Assembly: GCA_021372005.1 (NCBI GenBank)
Contig: JAJFVC010000033.1
Coordinates: 1 to 64,000 of the forward strand
Direction: 5' to 3'
Origin: Planctomycetaceae bacterium
GTDB taxonomy: Bacteria; Planctomycetota; Planctomycetia; Pirellulales; Thermoguttaceae
DNA length: 64,000 nucleotides
The notes under the pieces were generated by a model. That model was given only the letters and a program-made list of their open reading frames with translations, searched no databases and had not been told where the DNA came from. The translations under genes and the position numbers were made by a program. This document shows positions 33,620-42,979 of the stretch, piece by piece; the stretch's first letter is position 1; each line of letters starts with the position of its first letter.

Positions 33620-36400
33620 ATGGCGTTTTGCATCGCGTCGTGTCGTGCGCAAATGGGTCGATTCTGGCTCGGCTTTTTCCTTGTGGCGATGTCGAGTCGC
33701 GTCGTGGCAGCCGAGACGGAGTCGTTGGACCCGGAGAATTTTGCCCTCGGGGCGACGGTGCGGGTCAGCAGCGAAGTCAAGGAAGCCAAAGCTCCGCAGC
33801 GGGATAGCCATTTGGGGAGCAATCTGGTCGACGGTCGGGTGACGACTTGGTATTGGACTCCGAATCGCGACGAGCTCGCCAAGCCGCCACACTGGGTCGA
33901 GGTGGATCTGAATCGAGAGCGGGTCGTGGGACGCGTGGCGGTTTGGGTGTCCGAAGAAACGCCGGGTGTGCCGATTCGCGTCGAGGAACGGCGAGGCAAC
34001 CGTTGGGTCGCGTTGGCCACGCTCGGGCCTGCCAAGCCAAAATCTTCGACGTCGTCGACGGAGGCCGGCGATTGGACTGCGTCCGGTCCATGGGTGGCCA
34101 CGTTCGATCCGCCACGTCGGCTTCGGCAGCTTCGTTTCGTATGCGACACCACCGACAAGATTCATCTCCATGAAATCAAGGTCATGCCGCCGATCAAGCT
34201 GTCTGCGGAACGCCCGGTGAAATTGGCGGGCCGCGGGCCGGTTTTGAAGTTTGATTTCGGCGACCGGGCCTTGTTGCCGACCAAGGGTTGGCTGTCGGTG
34301 AATGAGGCGACTCGTTACACCGCGGACACGGATTACGGTTGGCGCGAGACGGACGGATTGATCGGCGTCAATCGCGAGGACGGTTTTCCGTTGATTCGCA
34401 GCTTTGTGGCGGGATTGCCCGCGAAGGACCGCGACGGCCACAGTTTTGTCGTCAAGGTGCCCAACGGAAAATATGCCGTAGCGGTGGCGACCGGCGATCC
34501 AGATCGAGCCGTACCCGGGATGCGCCTTTTGGCGCAGGGCCAGGTGGTCGCGCCGCGAATGGGCACAGGCGGCGCGGGCGGCTGCGACGCGGAGACGTTT
34601 GTGGCCGACGTGACCGATGGAACCTTGGAGATTCGTTTCGAGTCGCCGACGACCTGGGCCGTGACGGCCATGATCGTAGCGCCGTTGAAACGGTGGCCTG
34701 AGGTGCAGGCGGCCGTCGAGGATCTGGAGGATCAATTCGCCAAACGATCGCCGGTGCTGCTCGATAACTGGCGTGAACGCAAACCGGACGAACCGGACGC
34801 CAAATTGCGGATGGATGCGGGCCGCAAAACCCGCGGCTACGAGGTTTTTACGCGGCCGTTGACCAGTCCGATCTATCCGAGCACGATTCCCGCGGAGTCC
34901 GAGGTGACCCGACGGCTTCAGGTCCGTGCGACGCCGGGCGAGTACGAATCGGCCACCTTGGCCATCCGCGCTTTTCGTCCGTTGCGCAACGTGCGGCTGA
35001 CGGTTGGCTCGCTTCAAGGCGACGTCGGGAAGATCCCCGCCGACCGGATCGACGTGAAAGTGGTCCGCTGCTGGCTGCAAGTGGACGATATGTATGGGCC
35101 GAAACAATTCATGAGAGTGCCCGAGTTGCTCGAACCGCAAGGTCGGCACGGCGAATCGTGGGTCCGGCAGAACGTGACGCGCCAGTTTCGGCTGACGATC
35201 CACGTGCCCGACAAGGCGAAGCCCGGCAAATATCAGGGCAAGCTGTCGATCGAAGCGGAAGACGCACCAGCGGTTGAGATGTCCTTGGACGTCGAGGTGT
35301 TGCCGTTTCGTCTGCGCCGCCCGCCGGCGACGGCTTATGGGATCTACTACTATCCGGATCGAGAGGTCGGTGATCGGCTTGTGTTGGCCGATTTGCGAAA
35401 CATACGCGAACACGGCCTGAACACGATCTGCTTTACGTTGGGGCCGGACGTGTCGGTGCGTGCGTCGCCCAAGTCTTGGGATTTCAGCTATCTGCGGTGG
35501 CTGATGGGGCTGGTGAGCAAGGTGGGCGGTTTCGACGGTCCGTTTCCCGTTTGTCTGAACTGCGGCGATCATGAGATCACGCCGAAGATCCGCAAGGCCG
35601 TGACGCGGCTGGTCCGCGAGTTGGAGACGGAGCGGAAGAAACAGGGCTGGCCGGAATTTCTGTATTACCCGATCGACGAGCCGTTTCGTGGCGAAAAGCT
35701 CGAAAGGGCCGTGTCGTACCTTCAAGCGTGCAAAGAGGTCAAGGGCATCCGCACCTACGCCACCGTCAGCATGTTGGCTGCCGAGAAGCTGGCGCCGTGG
35801 CTTGACGTGCGGTGCCAATCGCTGGCGGTTGTGAACGGTTTTGCTTGGCCCGACGCACTTAACGCGGCCCGAGCCGACGGCGACACTTTTTGGTGGTACT
35901 CGAACGCTACACGGCACTACTTTACGCCCATGCGGTTGAAAAGCGGTTTTTTCTTTTGGAACAGTCGGGCTACGGGCGAAATCTATTGGCAGTTCTGCGA
36001 TCCCGGCAAATCGTCGCCTTGGTGCGACTTTGACGGCGAAGGACACGACCACATCGCGGTTTACCCCGGATTGGACGGGCCGATTGAAACGATCCAGTGG
36101 GAGTGCTACCGCGAGGGTGTCGACGACAGCCTGTACGCCTATACGCTCGAGCGATTGGTGGCGGAATGCGAGAAAAAAGGCGTCGATGGGCCGGCCATGG
36201 TTCAAGCCAAAAAGATCTTGAAAGAGTTGTCGGCGTCGATCAACATGGATATAGCGGCCGGCGATGCCAAGTACTCCTTCCGAAGATTCGCTTACCTCCA
36301 TTATATTTGCGATTGGAAACCCGGGCGGTTCGAGCGGGAGCGCCGCCGGTTGTCCGACGCGATCGTCGAGTTGTCGAAACTGCAAAACGTTGAACCTTAG
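33620..36400 (+). CDS. Large DUF4091-type glycoside-hydrolase-like protein
   Basis: A 926-aa secreted protein. After a signal segment come a discoidin/F5-8C-like domain (about 45-190: LVDGRVTTWYWTPN, WVEVDLNRERVVGRVAVW), a second beta domain (about 200-360) resembling the malectin-like accessory domain of carbohydrate enzymes, and a long C-terminal region with an Ig-like part (EYESATLAIRAFRPLRNVRL) and a TIM-barrel-like part. The latter includes YPIDEPFRGEKLERAV and the DUF4091-like closing segment GFFFWNSRATGEIYWQF. It is probably a glycosidase with unassigned specificity. It starts 64 bp after the propeller gene and is followed by two more glycosidase-like genes. Confidence 0.75.
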   Translation: MAFCIASCRAQMGRFWLGFFLVAMSSRVVAAETESLDPENFALGATVRVSSEVKEAKAPQRDSHLGSNLVDGRVTTWYWTPNRDELAKPPHWVEVDLNRERVVGRVAVWVSEETPGVPIRVEERRGNRWVALATLGPAKPKSSTSSTEAGDWTASGPWVATFDPPRRLRQLRFVCDTTDKIHLHEIKVMPPIKLSAERPVKLAGRGPVLKFDFGDRALLPTKGWLSVNEATRYTADTDYGWRETDGLIGVNREDGFPLIRSFVAGLPAKDRDGHSFVVKVPNGKYAVAVATGDPDRAVPGMRLLAQGQVVAPRMGTGGAGGCDAETFVADVTDGTLEIRFESPTTWAVTAMIVAPLKRWPEVQAAVEDLEDQFAKRSPVLLDNWRERKPDEPDAKLRMDAGRKTRGYEVFTRPLTSPIYPSTIPAESEVTRRLQVRATPGEYESATLAIRAFRPLRNVRLTVGSLQGDVGKIPADRIDVKVVRCWLQVDDMYGPKQFMRVPELLEPQGRHGESWVRQNVTRQFRLTIHVPDKAKPGKYQGKLSIEAEDAPAVEMSLDVEVLPFRLRRPPATAYGIYYYPDREVGDRLVLADLRNIREHGLNTICFTLGPDVSVRASPKSWDFSYLRWLMGLVSKVGGFDGPFPVCLNCGDHEITPKIRKAVTRLVRELETERKKQGWPEFLYYPIDEPFRGEKLERAVSYLQACKEVKGIRTYATVSMLAAEKLAPWLDVRCQSLAVVNGFAWPDALNAARADGDTFWWYSNATRHYFTPMRLKSGFFFWNSRATGEIYWQFCDPGKSSPWCDFDGEGHDHIAVYPGLDGPIETIQWECYREGVDDSLYAYTLERLVAECEKKGVDGPAMVQAKKILKELSASINMDIAAGDAKYSFRRFAYLHYICDWKPGRFERERRRLSDAIVELSKLQNVEP

Positions 36401-36420
36401 CAAAGTGAAAGCGGAGTGCC

Positions 36421-38451
36421 ATGAGAGACAATAGCTGGACACGTCGAGAAGTGCTGAAGGGCGCGGCGGTGGCCGCTGTTGGTTTCCCGTTTGTTGCGAG
36501 AACGGCGTTTTCGTTGGGTTCCAACGCGTCGTCGGAGTCGCGGCATCGTCTTGCGCCGGCCGACGATCTCGAGGTGCCCGATTGGATCGCCTACGGAAAG
36601 TTGCGATGGGTTTGGGCGTTGTGGGAGCCGCTCCAGTTTTATCGGCGCAACGGCGGCGGTGCGGGCGGGATCACGACGGATCCGTGGGTTGAGAAATGGT
36701 ATCACCGGATGCACTCGGACGAGATTCTCGATCAACTGGCCGAGGCGGGCATCAATCTGGTCAGCACGCATTATTACAAGGGTTTTGGGCTGAAATCCGA
36801 GGCGGCCGAAATGGATCTGGCGGCCGATTTCACCCGCCGCGCGCACCAGCGAGGCATCCGCGTGTTCGGCTATCATCAGTTCAACACGGTCGTCCACGAG
36901 ACGATGCTCAGCGAGGTGCCAAATCTGGCGGATTGGATCCAGCGCGGGCCGGATGGCGAGATGCTGACCTACTCGAAAGCGGCGACGTGGCGTTGGAATG
37001 CGTGCCCGATCCACGACGAGTATCTTGCGTACGTGAAGCGTGTGATGGAGCAATGTCTGAACAAGGCGGGCATGGATGGCGTAGAGTTCGACGGCACGCG
37101 TTACCTTTGCCACTGCAAGGATTGTACGGAGGCGTTTCGACATTATTTGATGGAACGGTATTCGACGCCGCCCAAGCATCTTGGGGTCTCGGATTTTTCA
37201 AAGGTTACGATTCCCACGGGCCAAGCCCCGGAAACGGAGTTGCTTCGTCAGGATTTGGACCGTTTTCGTTGGGGCATCCATCGGCGGCGATTCCGCGAGA
37301 TGCGCGAGTTCGTGCATCGTCGGAAGCCGGGTGCGGCGTTGGCGACCTATCTGGATCTCATTCCCGGCAATCCGGACTGGTACGATCTGGCGATCGCCGA
37401 AAACCACGATACGCCGCAGGTGCTCGACGGCGCGTTGATCACCAAGGTGCGGTCGCTCAAACGGGGCACCTCCGTCGGCCGCGTGACGTTTTCGACCAAT
37501 TGGCTGCGGAACACCAAAGGCCAGATCTCGATGCCGAAAAAGGCGTCGACGGTCGAGTTGGACATGGCCGAGTCATTGGCGTGCGGCGGCCAGATTTGTG
37601 CGGCCACTTGGGCGTTGCGGCCGGGTCCCAAACACAACGGCGACGCTTTCTTCGAGCAGCCGGAGTTCCATGCGGCCTTAAAACGCTACATGGGTTTTGA
37701 ACGCGATCACGAATCACTGTACCTCGATTCGCAGCCGGCCGCCAACGTATGGATCTATCGTTCGACCGTCAACCAGATCGGATTTGAACAGGCGTTGTTG
37801 GGGCGGATCGCTTGTCGCGTAGCCAGGGAATCGCACTTAAAGCAGCTCGGCGACCGCGACGTGCTGATCGTGGCCAACGAAACCAATCTGAGCGACGCCG
37901 AGTGCGCCGCGATTCGGGCGGCGTCGGATCGCGGATGCGCGCTGATTCTCACCGGTTCGGCCGGGCGGCGGGACGAACGACTCCAGATTCGCAATCCGCT
38001 GCCGTTCGCCGATTTGACGGATCGGCCGAATGTCCGATATTTTGCCAAGTGCCCCGGGCAGATTCCGCTGCCGTCGAAGAAAAGCCGGTTGCCCGCACTG
38101 CCGATCATGCCGAAGGGCGCCGAAGAGATTTTGAAGACCGTTCACGAGTTGGCCAAGAAGGGGCTCGCCGCCCAGTTGGAAGGAGGCGACGCGGCCTTGC
38201 CGCTGATGTACGTGGACGTATACCGCCAGCCGGGGAGTTGTGTCGTTCACGTGATCTATTATGGCGGTGACAAGCCCAAGGGCCTGCGGATTCGACTTGG
38301 CCAATGGCTTGCCCGCGATGATCGGCCCGTGTTATATTCGCCTTATCTCGCGGAGCCGGTGACGCTAACGCCGTCGAACGACGGATGGTTCGAGTTGCCG
38401 GAATCGTTCGTTCGATATGCCGCGATTCGGTTCAAGAGTGCGGCTTCGTAG
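36421..38451 (+). CDS. Tat-exported glycosidase-like protein with CxCxxC motif (A)
   Basis: A 676-aa protein with a twin-arginine leader (TRREVLKGAAVAAVGF). The N-terminal TIM-barrel-like domain contains the segment GMDGVEFDGTRYLCHCKDCTEAF, where the strand-end acidic residues and the C-x-C-x2-C group resemble a metal site seen in some putative glycoside hydrolases. The C-terminal part (from about 430) resembles the flavodoxin-like trimerisation domain of GH42 enzymes (DVLIVANETNLSDAECAAI, CALILTG). It is a paralogue of the next gene. Specificity is unknown. Confidence 0.72.
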   Translation: MRDNSWTRREVLKGAAVAAVGFPFVARTAFSLGSNASSESRHRLAPADDLEVPDWIAYGKLRWVWALWEPLQFYRRNGGGAGGITTDPWVEKWYHRMHSDEILDQLAEAGINLVSTHYYKGFGLKSEAAEMDLAADFTRRAHQRGIRVFGYHQFNTVVHETMLSEVPNLADWIQRGPDGEMLTYSKAATWRWNACPIHDEYLAYVKRVMEQCLNKAGMDGVEFDGTRYLCHCKDCTEAFRHYLMERYSTPPKHLGVSDFSKVTIPTGQAPETELLRQDLDRFRWGIHRRRFREMREFVHRRKPGAALATYLDLIPGNPDWYDLAIAENHDTPQVLDGALITKVRSLKRGTSVGRVTFSTNWLRNTKGQISMPKKASTVELDMAESLACGGQICAATWALRPGPKHNGDAFFEQPEFHAALKRYMGFERDHESLYLDSQPAANVWIYRSTVNQIGFEQALLGRIACRVARESHLKQLGDRDVLIVANETNLSDAECAAIRAASDRGCALILTGSAGRRDERLQIRNPLPFADLTDRPNVRYFAKCPGQIPLPSKKSRLPALPIMPKGAEEILKTVHELAKKGLAAQLEGGDAALPLMYVDVYRQPGSCVVHVIYYGGDKPKGLRIRLGQWLARDDRPVLYSPYLAEPVTLTPSNDGWFELPESFVRYAAIRFKSAAS

Positions 38452-38521
38452 CGAGAGGCGACCTGTGGTGCGAGCGCATCGCCCCAGACGACTATTCGAC
38501 CACAAACGAAAATCAAGGTGA

Positions 38522-40573
38522 ATGATGAAACAACGGAACTTTTTGGGCCTATTGGTCGTCGGTGGTTTGATTTCATTGAGCGCCGGCGGTTCGTTGGTTT
38601 TTGGAAAAGAAGACGCCGTGGGAAAGGCTCCCGCGTCGCTCGGGCCGACCTCGCCGAAAACCTCGTTCTACTATTGGTCCTGGTGGGGTTGGGAGCCGTT
38701 GAGCCACTATGTTCACTCCAAGGGCAGCGTGGTGGGCGGCGTCAACACAAGCTCGCCTTTTTTGAGCGCCTGGTACGATCGGCTTCACGAGGAGCAGACC
38801 GCGCGCATGATGTCGGACCTAGGCGTCAATTTGGCGGTGACGCATTTCTTCAAGGGGTTCGGCTTGAACCACGAGCAGGACGAAATCCAGCGCACCAAGC
38901 AGTTGGTCGAGGCGGCGCATCGCTGCGGGATTCGCGTGATGGGCTATTGTCAGTGGCAGACGATCTACTCCAACACCTTCCCGGAGGAAGTGCCCGACGC
39001 CGCCTCGTGGGTTCAGCTCGACGAGCAAGGCAAATACCGTTGCTGGGGAAGCGACAAAAAACGCTGGGCCCCGTGCATCCATTGTCGGGAGTTTATCGAC
39101 TACTTGAAGCGTGTGATGCGCGTCGGTTTGGAAGAGGTCGGCCTGGACGGTTTGCATTTTGACAACGACTACTTCCAGCCGTGCTATTGCAAGCGGTGCG
39201 AGGCGGCGTTCCAAAAGTGGATGGCCGCCCGATATCCCGGCCAGTGCAAGCGGTTCGGCGTCGAGTCGTTCGACAAGATCGCGCAACCCCGCAAGTTGCC
39301 GCGTGGCGGTCGGATCACCGATCCGCTGACGCAAGCGTGGGTTCTGTTCCGTTGCGAAAGTCTCGGAGAGGTCAATCGCGAGATTGCCGAGTACGCCCGC
39401 AGCGTGCGGCCTGACGTGATTATGCTGAACAATCCGACCCATCCGCGCGGGTTCAACGGACTGCAGCGACGAGCCCTTTGGCCGCCCATGATCGGTGGGG
39501 CGATGGACGTCGTGTTCGCCGAGAATGGCAACTTTGCCCGCATGTCGGGCGACGTGCTGGTCTCGCAAATTCGCGCCCACAAACACGCCGCTGCGGTGGG
39601 CTATCGCGTCGTGTCGACCACGTGGAAGCAACAGAAAGGCAAGATGCAATTGCCCGAAAAGCCTGAGGAGGTCAAGCTCCAAGTGGCCGAAGGCACCGCG
39701 TTGAACGGCATTCCGGGCACGAACTGGGCTTTGCGGTTGGACGACAAGCACGACGGACACATGCGCATCGAGCGACCGGAGCTCCGCGAGGCGCTGCAAC
39801 AGTATCTCGGTTTCGCCCATAAGACGGAAGACCTTCGGAAGGATGCACGGCCGGTTTGCGACGTGGCCGTTTTGGAAACCTTCGCGTCGATGGCCTACGA
39901 CGCGACCGCGGCGGCGTCGCTGGTCCAGGGCGTTCAAGAGGTGTTGATCCGCGATGGTTTTCCTTGGGAGACGGTTTTCGGCGACAACATGGACCGTCTG
40001 AAAGGTTTTCGCTCGCTGGTGGTCGCCGGCCAGTCCTATCTGAGCGACAGCGAATGCCGCAAGATTCACGAGTTCGTCCAAAACGGCGGTGGGCTGTTGC
40101 TCATCGGCGACAACGGCCATTACGACGAACAGGGACGTCCGCGCGACAAGGATCCGTTGGCCGATGTGAAGGGCGACCGGGTCGTCCGATTGCCGGCCAA
40201 CCTGATCACGGCGCCGGCGATGGAGCAAGCGTATGCCTCGTGGGTTGCATTGTCGAAGTCGCATGCGGAGATCGCCACTGCGGTGCAAAAGACGCTTGGC
40301 GATCAGTTTTCGGCCCGGGTGACCGGCTCCGATAAGGTGGCGTTGTCGGCCTACGAGCTGCCCGACGGACGGCTGGTCGTGCATCTGGTCAACTACGCCG
40401 CTCCGTCGCCCCAAGAGGGACTGAAACTTTCCGTGGGACCGAAATGGCAAAAGGCTGCGTCGGTCAAACTGCTGTCGCCCGAATCGTCCAGCGCGCTGAC
40501 CGGCGGAGCGACCGTCGAACTGCCGCCGTTGCCGGTCTACGCCGTGGTGGTCTTCGAGCCACAGTCCAAATAA
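38522..40573 (+). CDS. Secreted glycosidase-like protein with CxCxxC motif (B)
   Basis: A 683-aa paralogue of the preceding gene. It has a Sec-type leader instead of a Tat leader. Matching segments are THFFKGFGLNHEQDEIQRTK, GLDGLHFDNDYFQPCYCKRC and the flavodoxin-like LVVAGQSYLSDSECRKIHEF. The acidic strand end and the C-x-C-x2-C group are kept. The paralogues use different export routes, which hints that protein A folds or takes up a cofactor in the cytoplasm while this one does not (inference). A ribosome-like AAGGTG precedes the ATG. Confidence 0.72.
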   Translation: MMKQRNFLGLLVVGGLISLSAGGSLVFGKEDAVGKAPASLGPTSPKTSFYYWSWWGWEPLSHYVHSKGSVVGGVNTSSPFLSAWYDRLHEEQTARMMSDLGVNLAVTHFFKGFGLNHEQDEIQRTKQLVEAAHRCGIRVMGYCQWQTIYSNTFPEEVPDAASWVQLDEQGKYRCWGSDKKRWAPCIHCREFIDYLKRVMRVGLEEVGLDGLHFDNDYFQPCYCKRCEAAFQKWMAARYPGQCKRFGVESFDKIAQPRKLPRGGRITDPLTQAWVLFRCESLGEVNREIAEYARSVRPDVIMLNNPTHPRGFNGLQRRALWPPMIGGAMDVVFAENGNFARMSGDVLVSQIRAHKHAAAVGYRVVSTTWKQQKGKMQLPEKPEEVKLQVAEGTALNGIPGTNWALRLDDKHDGHMRIERPELREALQQYLGFAHKTEDLRKDARPVCDVAVLETFASMAYDATAAASLVQGVQEVLIRDGFPWETVFGDNMDRLKGFRSLVVAGQSYLSDSECRKIHEFVQNGGGLLLIGDNGHYDEQGRPRDKDPLADVKGDRVVRLPANLITAPAMEQAYASWVALSKSHAEIATAVQKTLGDQFSARVTGSDKVALSAYELPDGRLVVHLVNYAAPSPQEGLKLSVGPKWQKAASVKLLSPESSSALTGGATVELPPLPVYAVVVFEPQSK

Positions 40574-40631
40574 TCGTACACGCGGTTTCGGATTCGTTCA
40601 CGGTCCCACGCGGCAGAGCCGCGACGTGCGA

Positions 40632-40907
40632 TCAAAATCCGATCCCGATCGAAAAATCTCGCCCGTAGTAATAGAAGCCGGATGCGGGAGCTGGTTCGTA
40701 GCACGGTGGCGGGCAGAATCGCGGCGGTGGTGGTGCGACCCAATAGCGAGGGCCAACGACCACCGGCGGCCGCATCACCACGATCGGCGGCCGTCCTCCG
40801 TAATAGTGAGGATGGGGACGCATAGGCCCCGGGCCGTGGGCTTCGACTCGACCGGCCGTGATGCACAACATTCCAACGACGGCCAACCACATCAACGCGC
40901 GTTTCAT
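40632..40907 (-). CDS. Small secreted Pro/Gly/Tyr-rich protein
   Basis: A 91-aa protein with a signal peptide (LMWLAVVGMLCITAGRVEA) and a mature region rich in Pro, His, Tyr and Gly (PRYWVAPPPPRFCPPP and a late YYYGRDF). The ATG at 40907 follows GGAAAGGA; an upstream extension to 40997 has no support. Similar short, low-complexity secreted proteins are common in planctomycetes and have no assigned function. It resembles the small protein at 44143 in style but not in sequence. Confidence 0.65.
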   Translation of the reverse strand: MKRALMWLAVVGMLCITAGRVEAHGPGPMRPHPHYYGGRPPIVVMRPPVVVGPRYWVAPPPPRFCPPPCYEPAPASGFYYYGRDFSIGIGF

Positions 40908-41219
40908 GATCCAAATCCTTTCCGGGGAGCGGGGCGGTGTTTTTGGTGAGTCAACGATGCCGTTCCATTGACGCAGAGGGGAATGTGCAAATCCCATCGC
41001 GTTTTAGATGCCATTGGCTTTGGTGTGTCGTAACGTGTTTCATATAAATGAATTACGTGTTCAAATAATTGTGTGGCCCACGAAGGTGACAGCGACAAAA
41101 TGTCGTCCTATTGAATCTTGGTGTGATCGATCTGATGACACATCAAGGGGCTCGGTCACAAAGAACCAATTCACCCTGGACGTTGACCTAGCCCGATCCG
41201 CCGTCTACCTTGAGAGGTT
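40908..41219. other. Divergent intergenic region
   Basis: About 310 bp between the small secreted protein and the importer operon, visibly AT-richer than its surroundings. I looked for a cobalamin riboswitch because of the importer and did not find a convincing B12-box. No other feature is supported. Confidence 0.5.
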
Positions 41220-42152
41220 ATGACTGCTCGAACCCTTCTGATCACGGCGATCGCGCTGGTCTTTTCGGCCTGTCTGTGGGCGGGCCGGCGCTTCGATCGG
41301 TCCGACGGGGCGGCGGCCTCCACCGGCCCAGGCTGCCGGATTATTTCGATGGCCCCGAGCATCACCGAGACGCTGTACGCCCTGGGGCTCGGCGACCGCG
41401 TGGTCGGCGTGACTCGCTATTGCAGCTATCCGCCCGAGACGGCCCAAAAACCCAAAACCGGCGGCTATTACGATCCGAACTTCGAGGCGATGGTCCGGCT
41501 CCATCCCGATCTGATCGTGATGTTGGACGATCACCAGCAATCGTTGCCGGAGTTCGCAAAACTGCGAGTCCGCACGCTGGTCGTGTCGCATCGGACCATC
41601 GAGGGCATTTTGGATTCGTTTCGCGCGATCGGTCGCGTTGCCGACCGCGAGGCGTTAGGCCGACAGTTGGCCGACCAATACACACGGCGGTTGCAGGCCA
41701 TCCAACGTCGCACGCAGAGGCAATCCCGGCCTCGCGTGCTGTTGGCCCTCGACCGCACGTTTGGACGCGGGCAGTTGGCCGACGTGTATGTGGCCGGCGT
41801 CGACGGCTATTTCGATCGGATTTTGCAGTGCGCCGGCGGTCAAAACGTCTATCAACAGCGTGGCGTCCGCAACCCGGTCGTTTCGCCCGAGGGCGTTGCG
41901 TGGCTCAATCCGGACGTGATCGTCGATCTGGCGCCGCGGACGGTGGTCGACCGGTTGGGTCGCTCGGCCATCGCGGCCGATTGGAACCGTCTGCCGCGGG
42001 TCGAGGCCGTTCGGCGGCATCGCGTTTTTGTGATCGACCAGGATTATGCGTTGGTGCCGGGTCCGCGATTCATCCGATTGGTTGAGGATCTGGCCGAGTT
42101 GCTGCATCCGGACGTCAAAAAATCGACTGCCGACGAGGGCCGCAAATCATGA
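41220..42152 (+). CDS. ABC importer substrate-binding protein, BtuF/FecB type
   Basis: A 310-aa periplasmic-binding-protein-fold protein of the cobalamin/siderophore class. The leader carries a possible lipobox (IALVFSAC). RIISMAPSITETLYALGLGDRVVGVTRYCSYP is the family's N-terminal signature, and LHPDLIVMLDD and AWLNPDVIVDL are the paired strand motifs. It is co-transcribed with an ATPase (4-bp overlap) and a permease. Substrate could be cobalamin, heme or a ferric siderophore; sequence alone does not decide. No ribosome site stands out before the ATG apart from GAGAGG. Confidence 0.88.
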   Translation: MTARTLLITAIALVFSACLWAGRRFDRSDGAAASTGPGCRIISMAPSITETLYALGLGDRVVGVTRYCSYPPETAQKPKTGGYYDPNFEAMVRLHPDLIVMLDDHQQSLPEFAKLRVRTLVVSHRTIEGILDSFRAIGRVADREALGRQLADQYTRRLQAIQRRTQRQSRPRVLLALDRTFGRGQLADVYVAGVDGYFDRILQCAGGQNVYQQRGVRNPVVSPEGVAWLNPDVIVDLAPRTVVDRLGRSAIAADWNRLPRVEAVRRHRVFVIDQDYALVPGPRFIRLVEDLAELLHPDVKKSTADEGRKS

Positions 42153-42979
42153 CCCGACCTTCGGATGGCCGCACCGTGATCGAGGCCCGCCGGCTCGGCT
42201 GCATGATTGGCCGCAAGCCGATCCTGCGAGACGTCTCGTTCCAGATCCGCCAGGGCCAATACGTCTCGATCGTCGGGCCCAACGGCGCCGGCAAGACGAC
42301 GCTGCTGAAATGTCTCGATCGGATCGTGGTCGGACAGATTTCGGGCGAGCTGGACATCGACGGCCGGTCGTGGGATGCGTGGCGCCAGTCGGACTTGGCC
42401 AAACGGATGGCGTTGGTGCCGCAGGCCGACAGCCGTGCGATGCCGTTTTCGGTTGAACAGTTTTTGCTGATGAGCCGCTATCCGCACTTGAGCCCTTTCG
42501 CTACGGTCCGATCGTCCGATCGCCAGGCGGTCCGCGAGGCCATGGCGGCGGCCGACGCGCTAGAGTTCGCCGGGCGTCGGATGGACACGCTCAGCAGCGG
42601 TGAGCGGCAGCGGATCTATATCGCGGCGGCGCTGGCCCAGGGCGCAACGATTTGGCTGTTGGACGAACCGACGACGTTTCTCGACTATCGCCATCAGGAC
42701 GAAATCCTCGCGCTGGTGGCCTCGGCCAATCGACGGCTCGGCGTGACGGTCGTCGCGGTCACCCACGATCTGAACCATGCCGTGTTGGAGAGCGACCGCA
42801 TTTTGGCCCTTTGCGACGGCGCGCTGGTGTTCGACGGCGAGCCCGCCGAGGTGATGAAGCCCGACGTGTTGCGTTGCATTTACGGCGCGTCGCCGATGCT
42901 GGTCGCGCATCCGCGCACGGGCATGCCGATGATCGTCCCTCGCGGCGTTTCCGAAGTCTCCGAGGAGCCGCCACGATGA
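42149..42979 (+). CDS. ABC importer ATP-binding protein, FecE/BtuD type
   Basis: A 276-aa ATPase with Walker A GPNGAGKTT, the Q-loop in ALVPQADSR, signature LSSGERQR, Walker B WLLDEPTTFLD and the H-loop in VTHDLNHAV. It powers the importer formed with the permease encoded next. The start ATG overlaps the stop of the binding-protein gene by 4 bp, and its stop overlaps the permease start. Confidence 0.95.
   Translation: MTRPSDGRTVIEARRLGCMIGRKPILRDVSFQIRQGQYVSIVGPNGAGKTTLLKCLDRIVVGQISGELDIDGRSWDAWRQSDLAKRMALVPQADSRAMPFSVEQFLLMSRYPHLSPFATVRSSDRQAVREAMAAADALEFAGRRMDTLSSGERQRIYIAAALAQGATIWLLDEPTTFLDYRHQDEILALVASANRRLGVTVVAVTHDLNHAVLESDRILALCDGALVFDGEPAEVMKPDVLRCIYGASPMLVAHPRTGMPMIVPRGVSEVSEEPPR

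Noticed and set aside
33536-36442. 968-codon minus-strand ORF opposite the DUF4091-like gene
   Set aside because: Antisense shadow caused by codon bias; no motif or ribosome site supports it.
40908-41219. Cobalamin riboswitch upstream of the BtuF-like operon
   Set aside because: No convincing B12-box or flanking helices were seen in the AT-rich leader, so the substrate cannot be fixed this way.
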